Shown here in pieces: positions 40,977-49,393 of a DNA stretch of 64,000 nucleotides (position 1 is the first letter of the stretch; each line of letters starts with the position of its first letter). This stretch comes from W-Chloroflexi-9 sp045863195 (GTDB taxonomy: Bacteria > Chloroflexota > Dehalococcoidia > UBA2979): assembly GCA_045863195.1 (NCBI GenBank), contig BTUI01000001.1, positions 248,001-312,000 on the forward strand. The letters run 5' to 3'. The position numbers and the translations under genes are program-made. The notes under the pieces were generated by a model. The model had not been told where the DNA came from, did no database searches, and was given only the letters and a program-made list of their open reading frames with translations.

Positions 40977-41356
40977 CTGTCATCCAACGGTCGTGGTGGA
41001 GCCATCGTTGCCTCGGCGAGTTTGAAGGACGGAGAGGCCGAAGGTAGTGCCCGCACTGAAGCGAGCATGCCCGAAGGCTCGCCCACGCTGTTCGCAATAT
41101 CGGGACTCTAACAGTCGATGAGATGACCGTGCAGCAGAACGCGGTTAGTCCACCTCATGCCTCCTCGGTCTGGGTAGAGGAATGTGACCAGATTCCGGAG
41201 ACTCAACCGCGCGCCGTCCATTGAGAGCGTTCGAGCCGATCAACTCGTCTTTCGAACGGACTCCGACCTGTCCGGCACCGCAACATCTAGATCCCGATAG
41301 GGAGCTGGCGTCTTCAGTACACTCGCGTCACAAGCCTGACCGGAGCAAGGGGCGGC
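40977..41356. other. Divergent intergenic region between yhaO-like and addB-like genes
   Basis: These 380 bp separate two divergent repair operons and should hold both promoters. The text is mixed-GC without a supported ORF. TACACT near 41317 could be a -10 for the addBA operon, but no convincing -35 is seen. Confidence 0.35.
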
Positions 41357-44300
41357 ATGCTGCACATGGAGGTGCTCTCGGACGGCGCGCCTGCACGGCA
41401 GGGGTTGCGCGCGCGCATTCGCGCGCTGCAGGCCGACGATCCGATGCGCTCGGTCACGGTGGCCATCCCGTCCAACTACGCGGGGCTCGCCCTGCGTCGT
41501 GCGCTGGCACGGCCGGTGGCGGGCGACCGCGGCGGGCTGTTGAACGTCCGGTTCCTTGTCCTTGCTCGTGTCGTAGAGCTCCTCGGCGCGCCGGTCCTGG
41601 CTGCGCGCGGGCAGACGCCGCTGACTCCGGCGTTGCGGGCAGAGTTCATTCGCGATGCGTTGGAGCAGGCGCCTGGGGTCTTCTCGGCGGTGGCCCGGCA
41701 CCCGGCGACCGAGCAGAGCCTGGATGCGACCTTCCGCGACCTGGCAGACCTCCCCAGCGATCGTCTCGCGGCGCTGGCGCGCGCCGGCGGGCAGGTGGCG
41801 GACGTGGTGCGGCTCTTCGAAGCGGTGCAGGAGCGGACGCGCGACCGGTACTACGACGATACGGCCCTGGCGCGTGCGGCCTCTGAGGCGGCGCAGTCCG
41901 GTCACGCTGCGTTGCGTGACCTGGGCGCGCTGGTGCTGTACGCGCCGGGCCCGCTGCCCCGCGCGCAACGCGAGTTCATCGATGCACTTTCCGCGGCACA
42001 GGATGTCTGGGTGTTGCTGGCGGTGCAGGGCGATCCCCTCGCGGATACGCCGATGGTGGAACAGTGGCAGGGTGGTCGATCCGGGGACCCTCCCCCCGTC
42101 GATCCGCCGCCTCCATCGACGATCGTTTCTGCGCCAGATGCGGAGGAGGAGGTCAGGCAAGCGATCCGCATGGCGCTTTCCGCGGTGCAGGGAGGCACGC
42201 CGCTTCATCGCATCGCATTCCTCAGCCGCCACACGTCGCCGTACTCATCGCTGCTGGCGGGGCAACTGGACGCGGCGGGAATTCCGTGGAACGGGGCCAA
42301 CCCCGGCACGCTGGCGCAGACCGTGGCGGGTCGCGCGCTGCTCGGGATGTTGAATCTGCCAGGGCGTCGGTACGCACGCGCCGCCGTCAGCGCCTGGCTG
42401 AACAGCGCGCCGATCTTGCTGGGGGATGGGCGCGCGGTGGTACCGGCACATCGGTGGGATGCCATCGCTCGCGCCGCCGGCGTCGTGCGCGGGCACGAGG
42501 AGTGGGCGATTCGCATCGACAGGTATATCGAGCGTCTTGGCCGCGAGATAGCGGGGCTGGAGAGGGATGACGAACCGGCGGAGTGGCGCATCGCCCGGCT
42601 CGAGTCCGATCGCGCAGAGGCCCGGGCGCTTCGCGAGTTTGTCGACGGCCTGATCGCGGCGCTGGATCAGGAGCCGGCCAGGTCGTGGCGATCGTTCTCC
42701 GAGTGGGCGACCGACCTGCTCGATCGATACCTGGGCACCGAGTCGAGTCTGGCCACTCGGTCATCGGAGAGCACGGCCGCGGATGCCGAGGTGGAGGCGT
42801 ACCGCACGATCCGGGAGACGCTGGAGAGCCTGGCGGAGCTGGCCGAGGTTCGGGAGACGGTGGACCTCGAGACGTTCCGCCACGCACTGCAGCGCGAACT
42901 CGACCGGCCAGCGCGACGGTTGGGAAGATTCGGCGAGGGCATCTTCGCTGGCCGGCTGGTGGATGCGGCCGGCGGGGACTTCGACCACATCTTCCTGCTC
43001 GGGATGAACGAGGGGGCCGTCCCGCCGAAGGGATCGGATGACCCGCTGCTGCCGGACGCGCCGTGGGATGCGGCGACCGGCGGCGGGGCGATGCGATCAC
43101 GGCGCGCACGACGACGCTCGGAGGAGCGGCGCGCCTACCTCGCGGCGCTGGCTTCGGCGCGGAAACACACGCTGCTTGCGCCACGCGCGGATCTGCGCGG
43201 CCAGCAGGGACGGCTGCGGAGCCGGTGGTTGCTGGAGGCGGCGGGACGCAAGGCCGGCCGCCGGCTGACGAACGAGGACATGGACGTTCTCGACGAGCCG
43301 TGGCACCTGTTGGTGCCGTCGTTCGATGGGGCGCTGCGGAGTGACGCCGCCGCCTCGTCCGTCCAGGAGCGTGACCTGGCATCCCTGCGACAATGGAGCG
43401 TCGCTGGTCGGCGACTCGAGGTGCACCCGCTTGCGGTCGAGGCGCCTTCGCTGGCGGCCGGGTGGGAGGCGCAGCAGGCGCGCCGTTCGCGGAGGTTCAC
43501 GCGCTGGGATGGCCACGTGGAGGCACTGCCGGCGGCCTCCGTGGATGCGATGGTCACGCGAGAGCAGTCGCCGACCTCGCTGGAACGGTGGGCGAAGTGC
43601 CCGCGGCAGTACCTGTTCGCGACGCTGCTCGGCGTGGCGGAGTGGGAAGAGCCGGATCACCTGCTCAGCATCTCTCCGCTCGATCGCGGCACGCTGATCC
43701 ATGACGCCCTGCAGCACTTCATCGAGGAACGCCGTCCTGCGACGCCGGACACGCCGTGGAGCGACGAGGATCGCGCACGCCTCGTTGCCATCGCAGAGGA
43801 GGAGTGCGACCGGTGGGAGCAGGCCGGGCTGACCGGCGCTCGGCTGCTGTGGCGGATCGACCGCGCTCGCATCCTGCGGGACGTGGAGGCGTTCGCTGAT
43901 GTGGACGAGGCGTACCGGGCGGACCGGGGCGTTGCGCCTGTCGCGACGGAACTCGCGATCGGGAGCGCTACACCGGTCACGGTCGACCTCGACGATGGGC
44001 GCACGGTGCGGCTGCGCGGGCGGATTGACCGCGTGGATCGATCGCCCGATGGGACTCGCATGGTCGTGATCGACTACAAGACGGGGTCGGCGTACTCGTA
44101 CCGGAAACTGGACGAGGATCCGGTGCAGCGAGGCCGGTTGCTGCAGTTGCCGGTCTACGCGCTCGGCGCGCGGGCGCACTACGGCGAAGGGGCCATTGAG
44201 TCACGGTACTGGTTCACGCGGGAGGACATCGAGGAGCGGTATCGGTTCGTCGGGTACACGGTGGACGAACGGGTCGAGGCCCGATTCCGCGAGGTCCTGG

Positions 44301-44530
44301 GGCTGATCGTGCAGGGGGTGGCCGGGGGCGTGTTTCCGTTGGAGCCGGGCGCGCGTCGCAACGGCGGCGGGTACGAGCAGTGCGCGTTCTGTCCGTACGA
44401 CGCCGTCTGTTCCGGCGACCGGGAGCGCGAGCGGGACCGGAAGATCGATGACCCGGCGCTGACTCCATTCACGGCCCTCGCCGGCGATGCCACCGCCTCG
44501 ACCAGCGATGACGAGGAGGAGATGTCGTGA
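41357..44530 (+). CDS. addB: AddB-like helicase-nuclease subunit with iron-sulfur nuclease domain
   Basis: This is the AddB/RexB-type partner of AddA, 1057 residues. The N-terminal half has the degraded UvrD-like fold of AddB (VTVAIPSNYAGLALRRAL; RIAFLSRHTSPYSSLLAG). The C-terminal PD-(D/E)XK nuclease is clear: SPTSLERWAKCPRQYLFATL, RGTLIHDALQHF, and VVIDYKTGSAYSY near residue 900. Four cysteines at C748, C1009, C1012 and C1018 give the iron-sulfur staple pattern of AddB (C...CxxCxxxxxC). AddAB resects double-strand breaks and destroys linear foreign DNA. The GTGA overlap with addA shows coupling. The ATG at 41357 follows a GGGGCGGC site. Confidence 0.9.
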   Translation: MLHMEVLSDGAPARQGLRARIRALQADDPMRSVTVAIPSNYAGLALRRALARPVAGDRGGLLNVRFLVLARVVELLGAPVLAARGQTPLTPALRAEFIRDALEQAPGVFSAVARHPATEQSLDATFRDLADLPSDRLAALARAGGQVADVVRLFEAVQERTRDRYYDDTALARAASEAAQSGHAALRDLGALVLYAPGPLPRAQREFIDALSAAQDVWVLLAVQGDPLADTPMVEQWQGGRSGDPPPVDPPPPSTIVSAPDAEEEVRQAIRMALSAVQGGTPLHRIAFLSRHTSPYSSLLAGQLDAAGIPWNGANPGTLAQTVAGRALLGMLNLPGRRYARAAVSAWLNSAPILLGDGRAVVPAHRWDAIARAAGVVRGHEEWAIRIDRYIERLGREIAGLERDDEPAEWRIARLESDRAEARALREFVDGLIAALDQEPARSWRSFSEWATDLLDRYLGTESSLATRSSESTAADAEVEAYRTIRETLESLAELAEVRETVDLETFRHALQRELDRPARRLGRFGEGIFAGRLVDAAGGDFDHIFLLGMNEGAVPPKGSDDPLLPDAPWDAATGGGAMRSRRARRRSEERRAYLAALASARKHTLLAPRADLRGQQGRLRSRWLLEAAGRKAGRRLTNEDMDVLDEPWHLLVPSFDGALRSDAAASSVQERDLASLRQWSVAGRRLEVHPLAVEAPSLAAGWEAQQARRSRRFTRWDGHVEALPAASVDAMVTREQSPTSLERWAKCPRQYLFATLLGVAEWEEPDHLLSISPLDRGTLIHDALQHFIEERRPATPDTPWSDEDRARLVAIAEEECDRWEQAGLTGARLLWRIDRARILRDVEAFADVDEAYRADRGVAPVATELAIGSATPVTVDLDDGRTVRLRGRIDRVDRSPDGTRMVVIDYKTGSAYSYRKLDEDPVQRGRLLQLPVYALGARAHYGEGAIESRYWFTREDIEERYRFVGYTVDERVEARFREVLGLIVQGVAGGVFPLEPGARRNGGGYEQCAFCPYDAVCSGDRERERDRKIDDPALTPFTALAGDATASTSDDEEEMS

Positions 44531-47500
44531 GCGAGACGATCCTCGTCGACCAGGCGGCGCGCGACCGGATCCGTGACGATCTCGACCGAACGCTATTCGT
44601 AGAGGCGGGGGCGGGTACCGGGAAGACGCGCTCGATGGTGGAACGGGTGGTGCGGTTGCTGGCGACCGGGCGAGCCACAGCGAGCAGCATCGTGGCGATT
44701 ACGTTTACCGAGGCAGCCGCCGCAGAGCTCCGGGACCGGGTCCGCGATGCGCTGGAGCGACTCGTGGCGATGCCGGATGCGGACGCCGCTGAGCGCGAAC
44801 GCTGCGAAGCAGCCCTCGCCGATCTCGACGGCGCGGCGCTGGAGACGATCCACGCGTTCTGCCGGCGCTTGCTAGCGGCCCATCCGCTGGAGGCGGGGCT
44901 CCCGCCGGCATTCGACGTGATGGACGCGACGGAGGGCGAGGCGCTGTTCGCCGAGCAGTGGGATGGGTGGTTCGAGGGGACGCTCACACGGGCCGACCAG
45001 GAGGAGCAGACCGCCATCCCGCTGCTCCGCGCATTCGCCCTCGGCGCCACGCCGGACGGCCTGCGCACGATGGCCTCCATGCTCCGCCAGGACTGGGACC
45101 GGTTGACGACTCCGACGGGACGCAGAGCGCAGCCAGCGCTTGACCTCGCGCCGCACGCGCAAGCGCTGGACGAGGTGGGCGCGCTGATCGACGGGTGCAG
45201 GGTGGACTCAGACCGACTCGCACAACACCTTGGCCGGCTGTCGGGGATGGCGAATAGCCTGCGTCTGGCGCGAGACGAGATGGCCGCCCTGCGAGCGCTG
45301 GAGACCGTGGCGATGCGTGGCGACGGCAAGCCGTGGGGAGCCTTCAGCAGCATGGGGAACAAGAACAACTGGGATGATATCGCTGCCGTGCGCGCCGCAG
45401 TCGCTGCCGTGCACGCTGGGGCATTCGAGGCCTTCCAGGCGGTGTCGGATGCTGCGACGCGGGCGGTACGGGACGATCTGGCGACGTTTGTTCTCGAGGC
45501 GGCGGAGGAGCGACGGCGAGCGGGGCGGGTCGAGTTCCAGGACTTGCTGGTGATGACACGCCACATGCTGGTCGGTCGCGCCGATGTCCGTGAGGCGCTC
45601 CGCGCGCGCTACAGCCACGTGTTCATCGATGAGTTCCAGGACACGGATCCGTTGCAGGCGGAGATCGCGTTCCTGCTGGGCAGTGCGCCCTCCGGAGATG
45701 GAGCAGCCGTCGAGGACTGGACAGGCCTGCCCGTGGATGAGGGACGGCTGTTCTTCGTGGGCGACCCGAAGCAGTCGATCTACCGGTTCAGGCGGGCAGA
45801 CATCGACCTGTACCGGCGCGTCCGAGAGCGTTTCGAGGACTCCGTGGTGCGGCTGACGCAGAACTTCCGCTCCGTGCCGTCGGTGATCGCCTGGGTGAAC
45901 GCACAGTTCGCCGCGCGCTTCGATGCCGCCGCGAGCGAACACCAGGCGCCACACGAAGACCTGATGGCTGCACGCGCCGCGCTTCCTCTGCCGACACCGT
46001 CCTCCGTGTACGCGATCGGGGGCGGCCGGGCCGGGACGGCTGCGGAGATTCGCCGCGAGGAAGCCGGGGACATCGTGGGGTTGTTGCGCGACATCCGGCG
46101 CGGCAACTGGCGCGTTCGGGACGGCGATGGGACGCGCGTGGCGCAGCTCCGGGATGTCGCGATCCTGGCGCGGGCGCGGTCGAATCTGCGCGAGATCGTG
46201 GAGGCGCTGGAGGATGCCGCGATCCCGCATCGCATCGAGAGCCGTTCGATGGTGTTCGAAGCGCAGGAGATCCGTGACCTGATATTGATCCTGCGCGCGA
46301 TTGATGATCCGACGGACGAGGTGGCGTTGCTCGGCACGCTGCGATCCCCTGCGTTTGCGTGCGGCGACGACGACCTCGTCCGATACCGGCTCGCGGGGGG
46401 ACGGTGGGACTTCCGTCGCGATGCGCCCGAGGAGGTTCAGGGCGGGCCGGTGGCGGAGGCGCTCCGCTGGGTCCGGGAGTTGCACGAGCGCCGCTGGTGG
46501 ACGCCGCTGCCGGCGCTGATCGACGAGGTGCTACTGGGGCGTCGCCTGTTCGAGCTCGGAGTGGTGGATCGCCGGCCGCGGGAGCGCTGGCAGCGGCTGC
46601 GTTTCGTAGCGGAACAGGCTCGTGCCCACGCGGAGCGTCCGGAGGCCACGCTGCGCAGCCTCATCGACTGGCTCCAGTGGCAGGCGGACGAGGGCGCGCA
46701 GGTCCAAGAGCGAGTGGTGCCGGAGCCAGACGACGACGCCGTGCGGATCATGACGATCCACGCCTCGAAGGGTCTGCAGTTCCCCCTCGTGGTGCTCGTG
46801 GGCCTTGGATCGAAGCCGCGGGTGCACTCGAACGCGGTGCTGTGGAGCGGACATGGCGTACCGGAAGCGCGCCTGACGAAGACGCTGCAGACAGCGGGCT
46901 ACGAGGCGCAGCGGGACGTGGATACGGAACTCGACGCGCTGGAGGCCGCCCGGCTGCTGTACGTCGCGATGACCCGCGCGGAAGACCATCTGGTGCTGAG
47001 CCTGTTCCACCAGCAGCGCGCTGCAAGGAGCCAGGCAACGCCGACAGTCGCGGAGGAGATCGAGGCGTTCGTTGCCGACCATCCAGAGTTGTGTGCCACC
47101 CTCGAGTTCGGGGAGATGGAAGCGGAGACGCCCGCCGCCGCAGCGCCAGTTGAGCCGGGCGAGTCCGCCGATGCACGGCGACGCTGGGTGGAGGAGCGGC
47201 AGGCACTGCTCGCATCGCAGGCGCGGCGGCATGTGCTCTCCGCGACGGTGCTGGCGAAGGAACTGGCGGAACGAAGCAGACCCGCAAGCCCGGAGGTGGA
47301 CGCCGGCCTGGAGAAGGATGCCCCGACCGATGACCGACCGCCCTGGCGTCGAGGTCGCGCGGGCACTGCCATAGGCCGCGCGGTGCACTCCGTGCTGCAG
47401 ACGGTCGACCTCGGTGCTCCGGGGACCCTGCGGGACATCGCAGCGGCACAGGCCACGGCTGAAGGCGTAGCGGACCGCGTCGATGAGGTGGAACGCCTCG

Positions 47501-47892
47501 CCCGCGCCGCGGTCGAATCGGAGCCAGTACGTCAGGCGATCGCGGGTGGCCGGTACTGGCGCGAGGTGTACGTGGCGGCGGAGTTCGATGGGGTCGTGGT
47601 GGACGGCTTCATCGACCTCCTCTACGAGACGGAGGAGGGATACGTGGTGGCGGACTACAAGACGGACGCCATCGGCGACCGCGAGCCGGCGGCCCTGGCG
47701 GAGCGGTACCGCCCACAGGCGTTGGCGTACGCGCTTGTGCTGAGCGGGCAGCTGACGCGGCCGGTGGCGCGCTGCGAGTTCATCTTCGTGGGTGCGCCCG
47801 GTGGCGCAGTAGTGGAGACCGTCGAGGTGAGCCGTGAGGCCCTCGATGCTATCCAGGCCTCGGTTGCCGCGGTGGCGGGAGGAGTGAGGTAG
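44527..47892 (+). CDS. addA: AddA-like UvrD/RecB helicase-nuclease
   Basis: This is the motor subunit of the AddAB helicase-nuclease, 1121 residues from a GTG overlapping the addB stop. All superfamily I motifs are visible: GAGTGKT at 28-34, ITFTEAAAAELRDRV, TIHAFCRRLL, FIDEFQDTDPLQAEI, FVGDPKQSIYRFRRAD, LTQNFRS, IHASKGLQFPLVVL, and YVAMTRAEDHLVLS. The C-terminal RecB-type nuclease has GFIDLLYETEEGYVVADYKTD near 1030-1045 with the catalytic Asp and Lys. It feeds 3' ends to RecA in repair and degrades phage DNA lacking Chi. No recA or ruv genes are nearby; the neighbours are nucleases and defence genes. Confidence 0.93.
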   Translation: MSETILVDQAARDRIRDDLDRTLFVEAGAGTGKTRSMVERVVRLLATGRATASSIVAITFTEAAAAELRDRVRDALERLVAMPDADAAERERCEAALADLDGAALETIHAFCRRLLAAHPLEAGLPPAFDVMDATEGEALFAEQWDGWFEGTLTRADQEEQTAIPLLRAFALGATPDGLRTMASMLRQDWDRLTTPTGRRAQPALDLAPHAQALDEVGALIDGCRVDSDRLAQHLGRLSGMANSLRLARDEMAALRALETVAMRGDGKPWGAFSSMGNKNNWDDIAAVRAAVAAVHAGAFEAFQAVSDAATRAVRDDLATFVLEAAEERRRAGRVEFQDLLVMTRHMLVGRADVREALRARYSHVFIDEFQDTDPLQAEIAFLLGSAPSGDGAAVEDWTGLPVDEGRLFFVGDPKQSIYRFRRADIDLYRRVRERFEDSVVRLTQNFRSVPSVIAWVNAQFAARFDAAASEHQAPHEDLMAARAALPLPTPSSVYAIGGGRAGTAAEIRREEAGDIVGLLRDIRRGNWRVRDGDGTRVAQLRDVAILARARSNLREIVEALEDAAIPHRIESRSMVFEAQEIRDLILILRAIDDPTDEVALLGTLRSPAFACGDDDLVRYRLAGGRWDFRRDAPEEVQGGPVAEALRWVRELHERRWWTPLPALIDEVLLGRRLFELGVVDRRPRERWQRLRFVAEQARAHAERPEATLRSLIDWLQWQADEGAQVQERVVPEPDDDAVRIMTIHASKGLQFPLVVLVGLGSKPRVHSNAVLWSGHGVPEARLTKTLQTAGYEAQRDVDTELDALEAARLLYVAMTRAEDHLVLSLFHQQRAARSQATPTVAEEIEAFVADHPELCATLEFGEMEAETPAAAAPVEPGESADARRRWVEERQALLASQARRHVLSATVLAKELAERSRPASPEVDAGLEKDAPTDDRPPWRRGRAGTAIGRAVHSVLQTVDLGAPGTLRDIAAAQATAEGVADRVDEVERLARAAVESEPVRQAIAGGRYWREVYVAAEFDGVVVDGFIDLLYETEEGYVVADYKTDAIGDREPAALAERYRPQALAYALVLSGQLTRPVARCEFIFVGAPGGAVVETVEVSREALDAIQASVAAVAGGVR

Positions 47893-48207
47893 TCGCCGAC
47901 CCCTGAGGCGTTCCCACCGCTGTGTCCTGCGGACTGTTGGTGGCCGGCCCCCGATCTTGTCCTGACGCTAGGCCGGTCTTCGAGTTGCTCTGGCTTCCGT
48001 GATGAGGCAAGGCTCAATCAGGTATCGGGACCGCTCCTGATGAACGTTCAGTGTCGTGCAGGGGCAACCTGATTGGTTGGTACCTCGGCGCGTATGGCAC
48101 ACGAGCCTGTCGACCAGGGGCGGCGGTTGGTAGTGCGCCGGCGTTCGTCCGGACTCAAGCCGCCCGCGGGAACGCTGTCGGGAGCAGAGCTCGCCGCGGT
48201 CATCGGA
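47893..48207. other. Gene-free stretch between addA and the DnaQ-family gene
   Basis: These 315 bp lie between convergent genes. A plus-strand frame starting at 48094 (MAHEPVDQGRRLVVRRRSSG at its start) runs into the antisense of the exonuclease gene and has no ribosome binding site, so I do not call it. Confidence 0.35.
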
Positions 48208-49038
48208 CTACAGAGCGCGCCAGGCATCTCCAGATGTCTGCGTCTGCCTGCCTATGGGGGGATCCATCAGAGGCAGCCTCCGTTCGGTTGAAGGCCCCAC
48301 CCCAGGATCACCTTGTGCTTCCAAGAGCAACTCGGGCAAGCCGGAGCGTAGCCGTGCTGGTATCGGCCAGCCGGGGTCAACATCAGACGCATCGAGGCCC
48401 TGGCCGATGCGCCAGTCTGCGTAGTTGGTCGCCCAGTCGCGGTACCAGCCGACTTGGGCCTGGTGAAGATCGCCGAGGCTCATCTCGCGAATCCCGTCGA
48501 ACGCCCGCGTGATCGCCCGGCTGACGGCAACCGAGGTCACTGCATCCGTGGCGGCATCGTGCAGGCCTTCTGTTTCACACCCATAGTGGCGGGCAACGTC
48601 TCCAAGACGCCGTGATCCCTTGCGGTACTTGTCGAATTCCCGGTCACAGACCAGCGGGTCGACGACCGTGAGATGGGGCAGTGAACGGCCGATCCGTCGA
48701 GCGCGAACATGCATGAAGCCCAGGTCGAAGGGGGCGTTGTAGACGATCAGTGGCGTCCCACTCGAAGCGACGGCGTCCAGACGCTCCAGTACCTCGCGGA
48801 GCCCGTCGGCGAGGGGTATCCCTTCACGGCGGACGCGATCGTCGGTGATTCCGTGAACCTCGGCCGCTTCTGGCGGGATCGGGCGCCCGGGGTCGATGAC
48901 CTTCGACCAGCTGCCAGGCATGAGCTGGCCCGCGGCATCCACGTGAACGACGGCCGCCTGAACGAGTTCGTCGTAGTCAGGGTCGATCCCGGTCGTTTCG
49001 ATATCGAATGCAGTGATGACTCCGTCTGGCCAACTCAT
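48208..49038 (-). CDS. DnaQ-family DEDDh 3'-5' exonuclease
   Basis: This 276-residue exonuclease starts at the ATG at 49038 (GAGGTGAGCTC upstream). The DEDDh motifs are all present: TAFDIETTGID, VHGITDD, VYNAPFDLGF and GLHDAATDA (His and Asp of motif III). Domains of this kind proofread DNA or trim nucleic acid ends. The remainder after about residue 170 (QAQVGWYRDWATNYADWRIGQG) is a small C-terminal extension seen in stand-alone actinobacterial relatives. It stands alone between addA and an IS3 remnant, convergent with addA, and shares its fold with the exonuclease module fused to the Shango-like helicase 17 kb away. Confidence 0.9.
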   Translation of the reverse strand: MSWPDGVITAFDIETTGIDPDYDELVQAAVVHVDAAGQLMPGSWSKVIDPGRPIPPEAAEVHGITDDRVRREGIPLADGLREVLERLDAVASSGTPLIVYNAPFDLGFMHVRARRIGRSLPHLTVVDPLVCDREFDKYRKGSRRLGDVARHYGCETEGLHDAATDAVTSVAVSRAITRAFDGIREMSLGDLHQAQVGWYRDWATNYADWRIGQGLDASDVDPGWPIPARLRSGLPELLLEAQGDPGVGPSTERRLPLMDPPIGRQTQTSGDAWRAL

Positions 49039-49103
49039 GAGCTCACCTCGAACACTCGAGAATAGATAGCATGCAGGTGCAGATTTGTGGTGCGGAGCGG
49101 GGC

Positions 49104-49202
49104 AACCTGCCCGACCGACTGGCCCTGCGTCAGGCCGACTTCGGCCTCCCGCAGCTTGCCGATGATCTCCTCGACCCCGTACCACGTCCGTTTCACGACC
49201 AT
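49104..49202 (-). pseudogene. IS3-family OrfA transposase remnant
   Basis: A 33-codon fragment read from an ATG at 49202 gives KRTWYGVEEIIGKLREAEVG followed by LTQGQSVGQV. This is the N-terminal helix of the IS3/IS911 OrfA helix-turn-helix (typically EEIIxKLREAEVLLAQGQTV). It breaks off before the second helix. No OrfB or terminal repeats are evident. It marks a past insertion between the exonuclease and hsdR genes. Confidence 0.75.
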
Positions 49203-49393
49203 CGCACGATCCCGTCCCCCGCGATTCTCGCTCCTGCAATAGATCCGTTTCAGGGGTCACGTCGCTGCCCTGAGCGATGCGGTGTCGCCAATCACTGCTC
49301 CCAGAGAGAACAGAGCCGCTCCGTAGCTACATGCCCCCGGCGGCTGGCGATGCCGAAGGGAAGAATTCGGGATGTGGGAGGTGGAGCATGGCC
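49203..49393. other. Intergenic region downstream of hsdR
   Basis: This short region separates the hsdR stop from the IS3 remnant. No further gene or terminator is clear. Confidence 0.35.

Noticed and set aside
48094..48291. Plus-strand small ORF beginning MAHEPVDQG
   Set aside because: It has no ribosome binding site, overlaps the antisense end of the DnaQ-family gene and has no recognisable motif.
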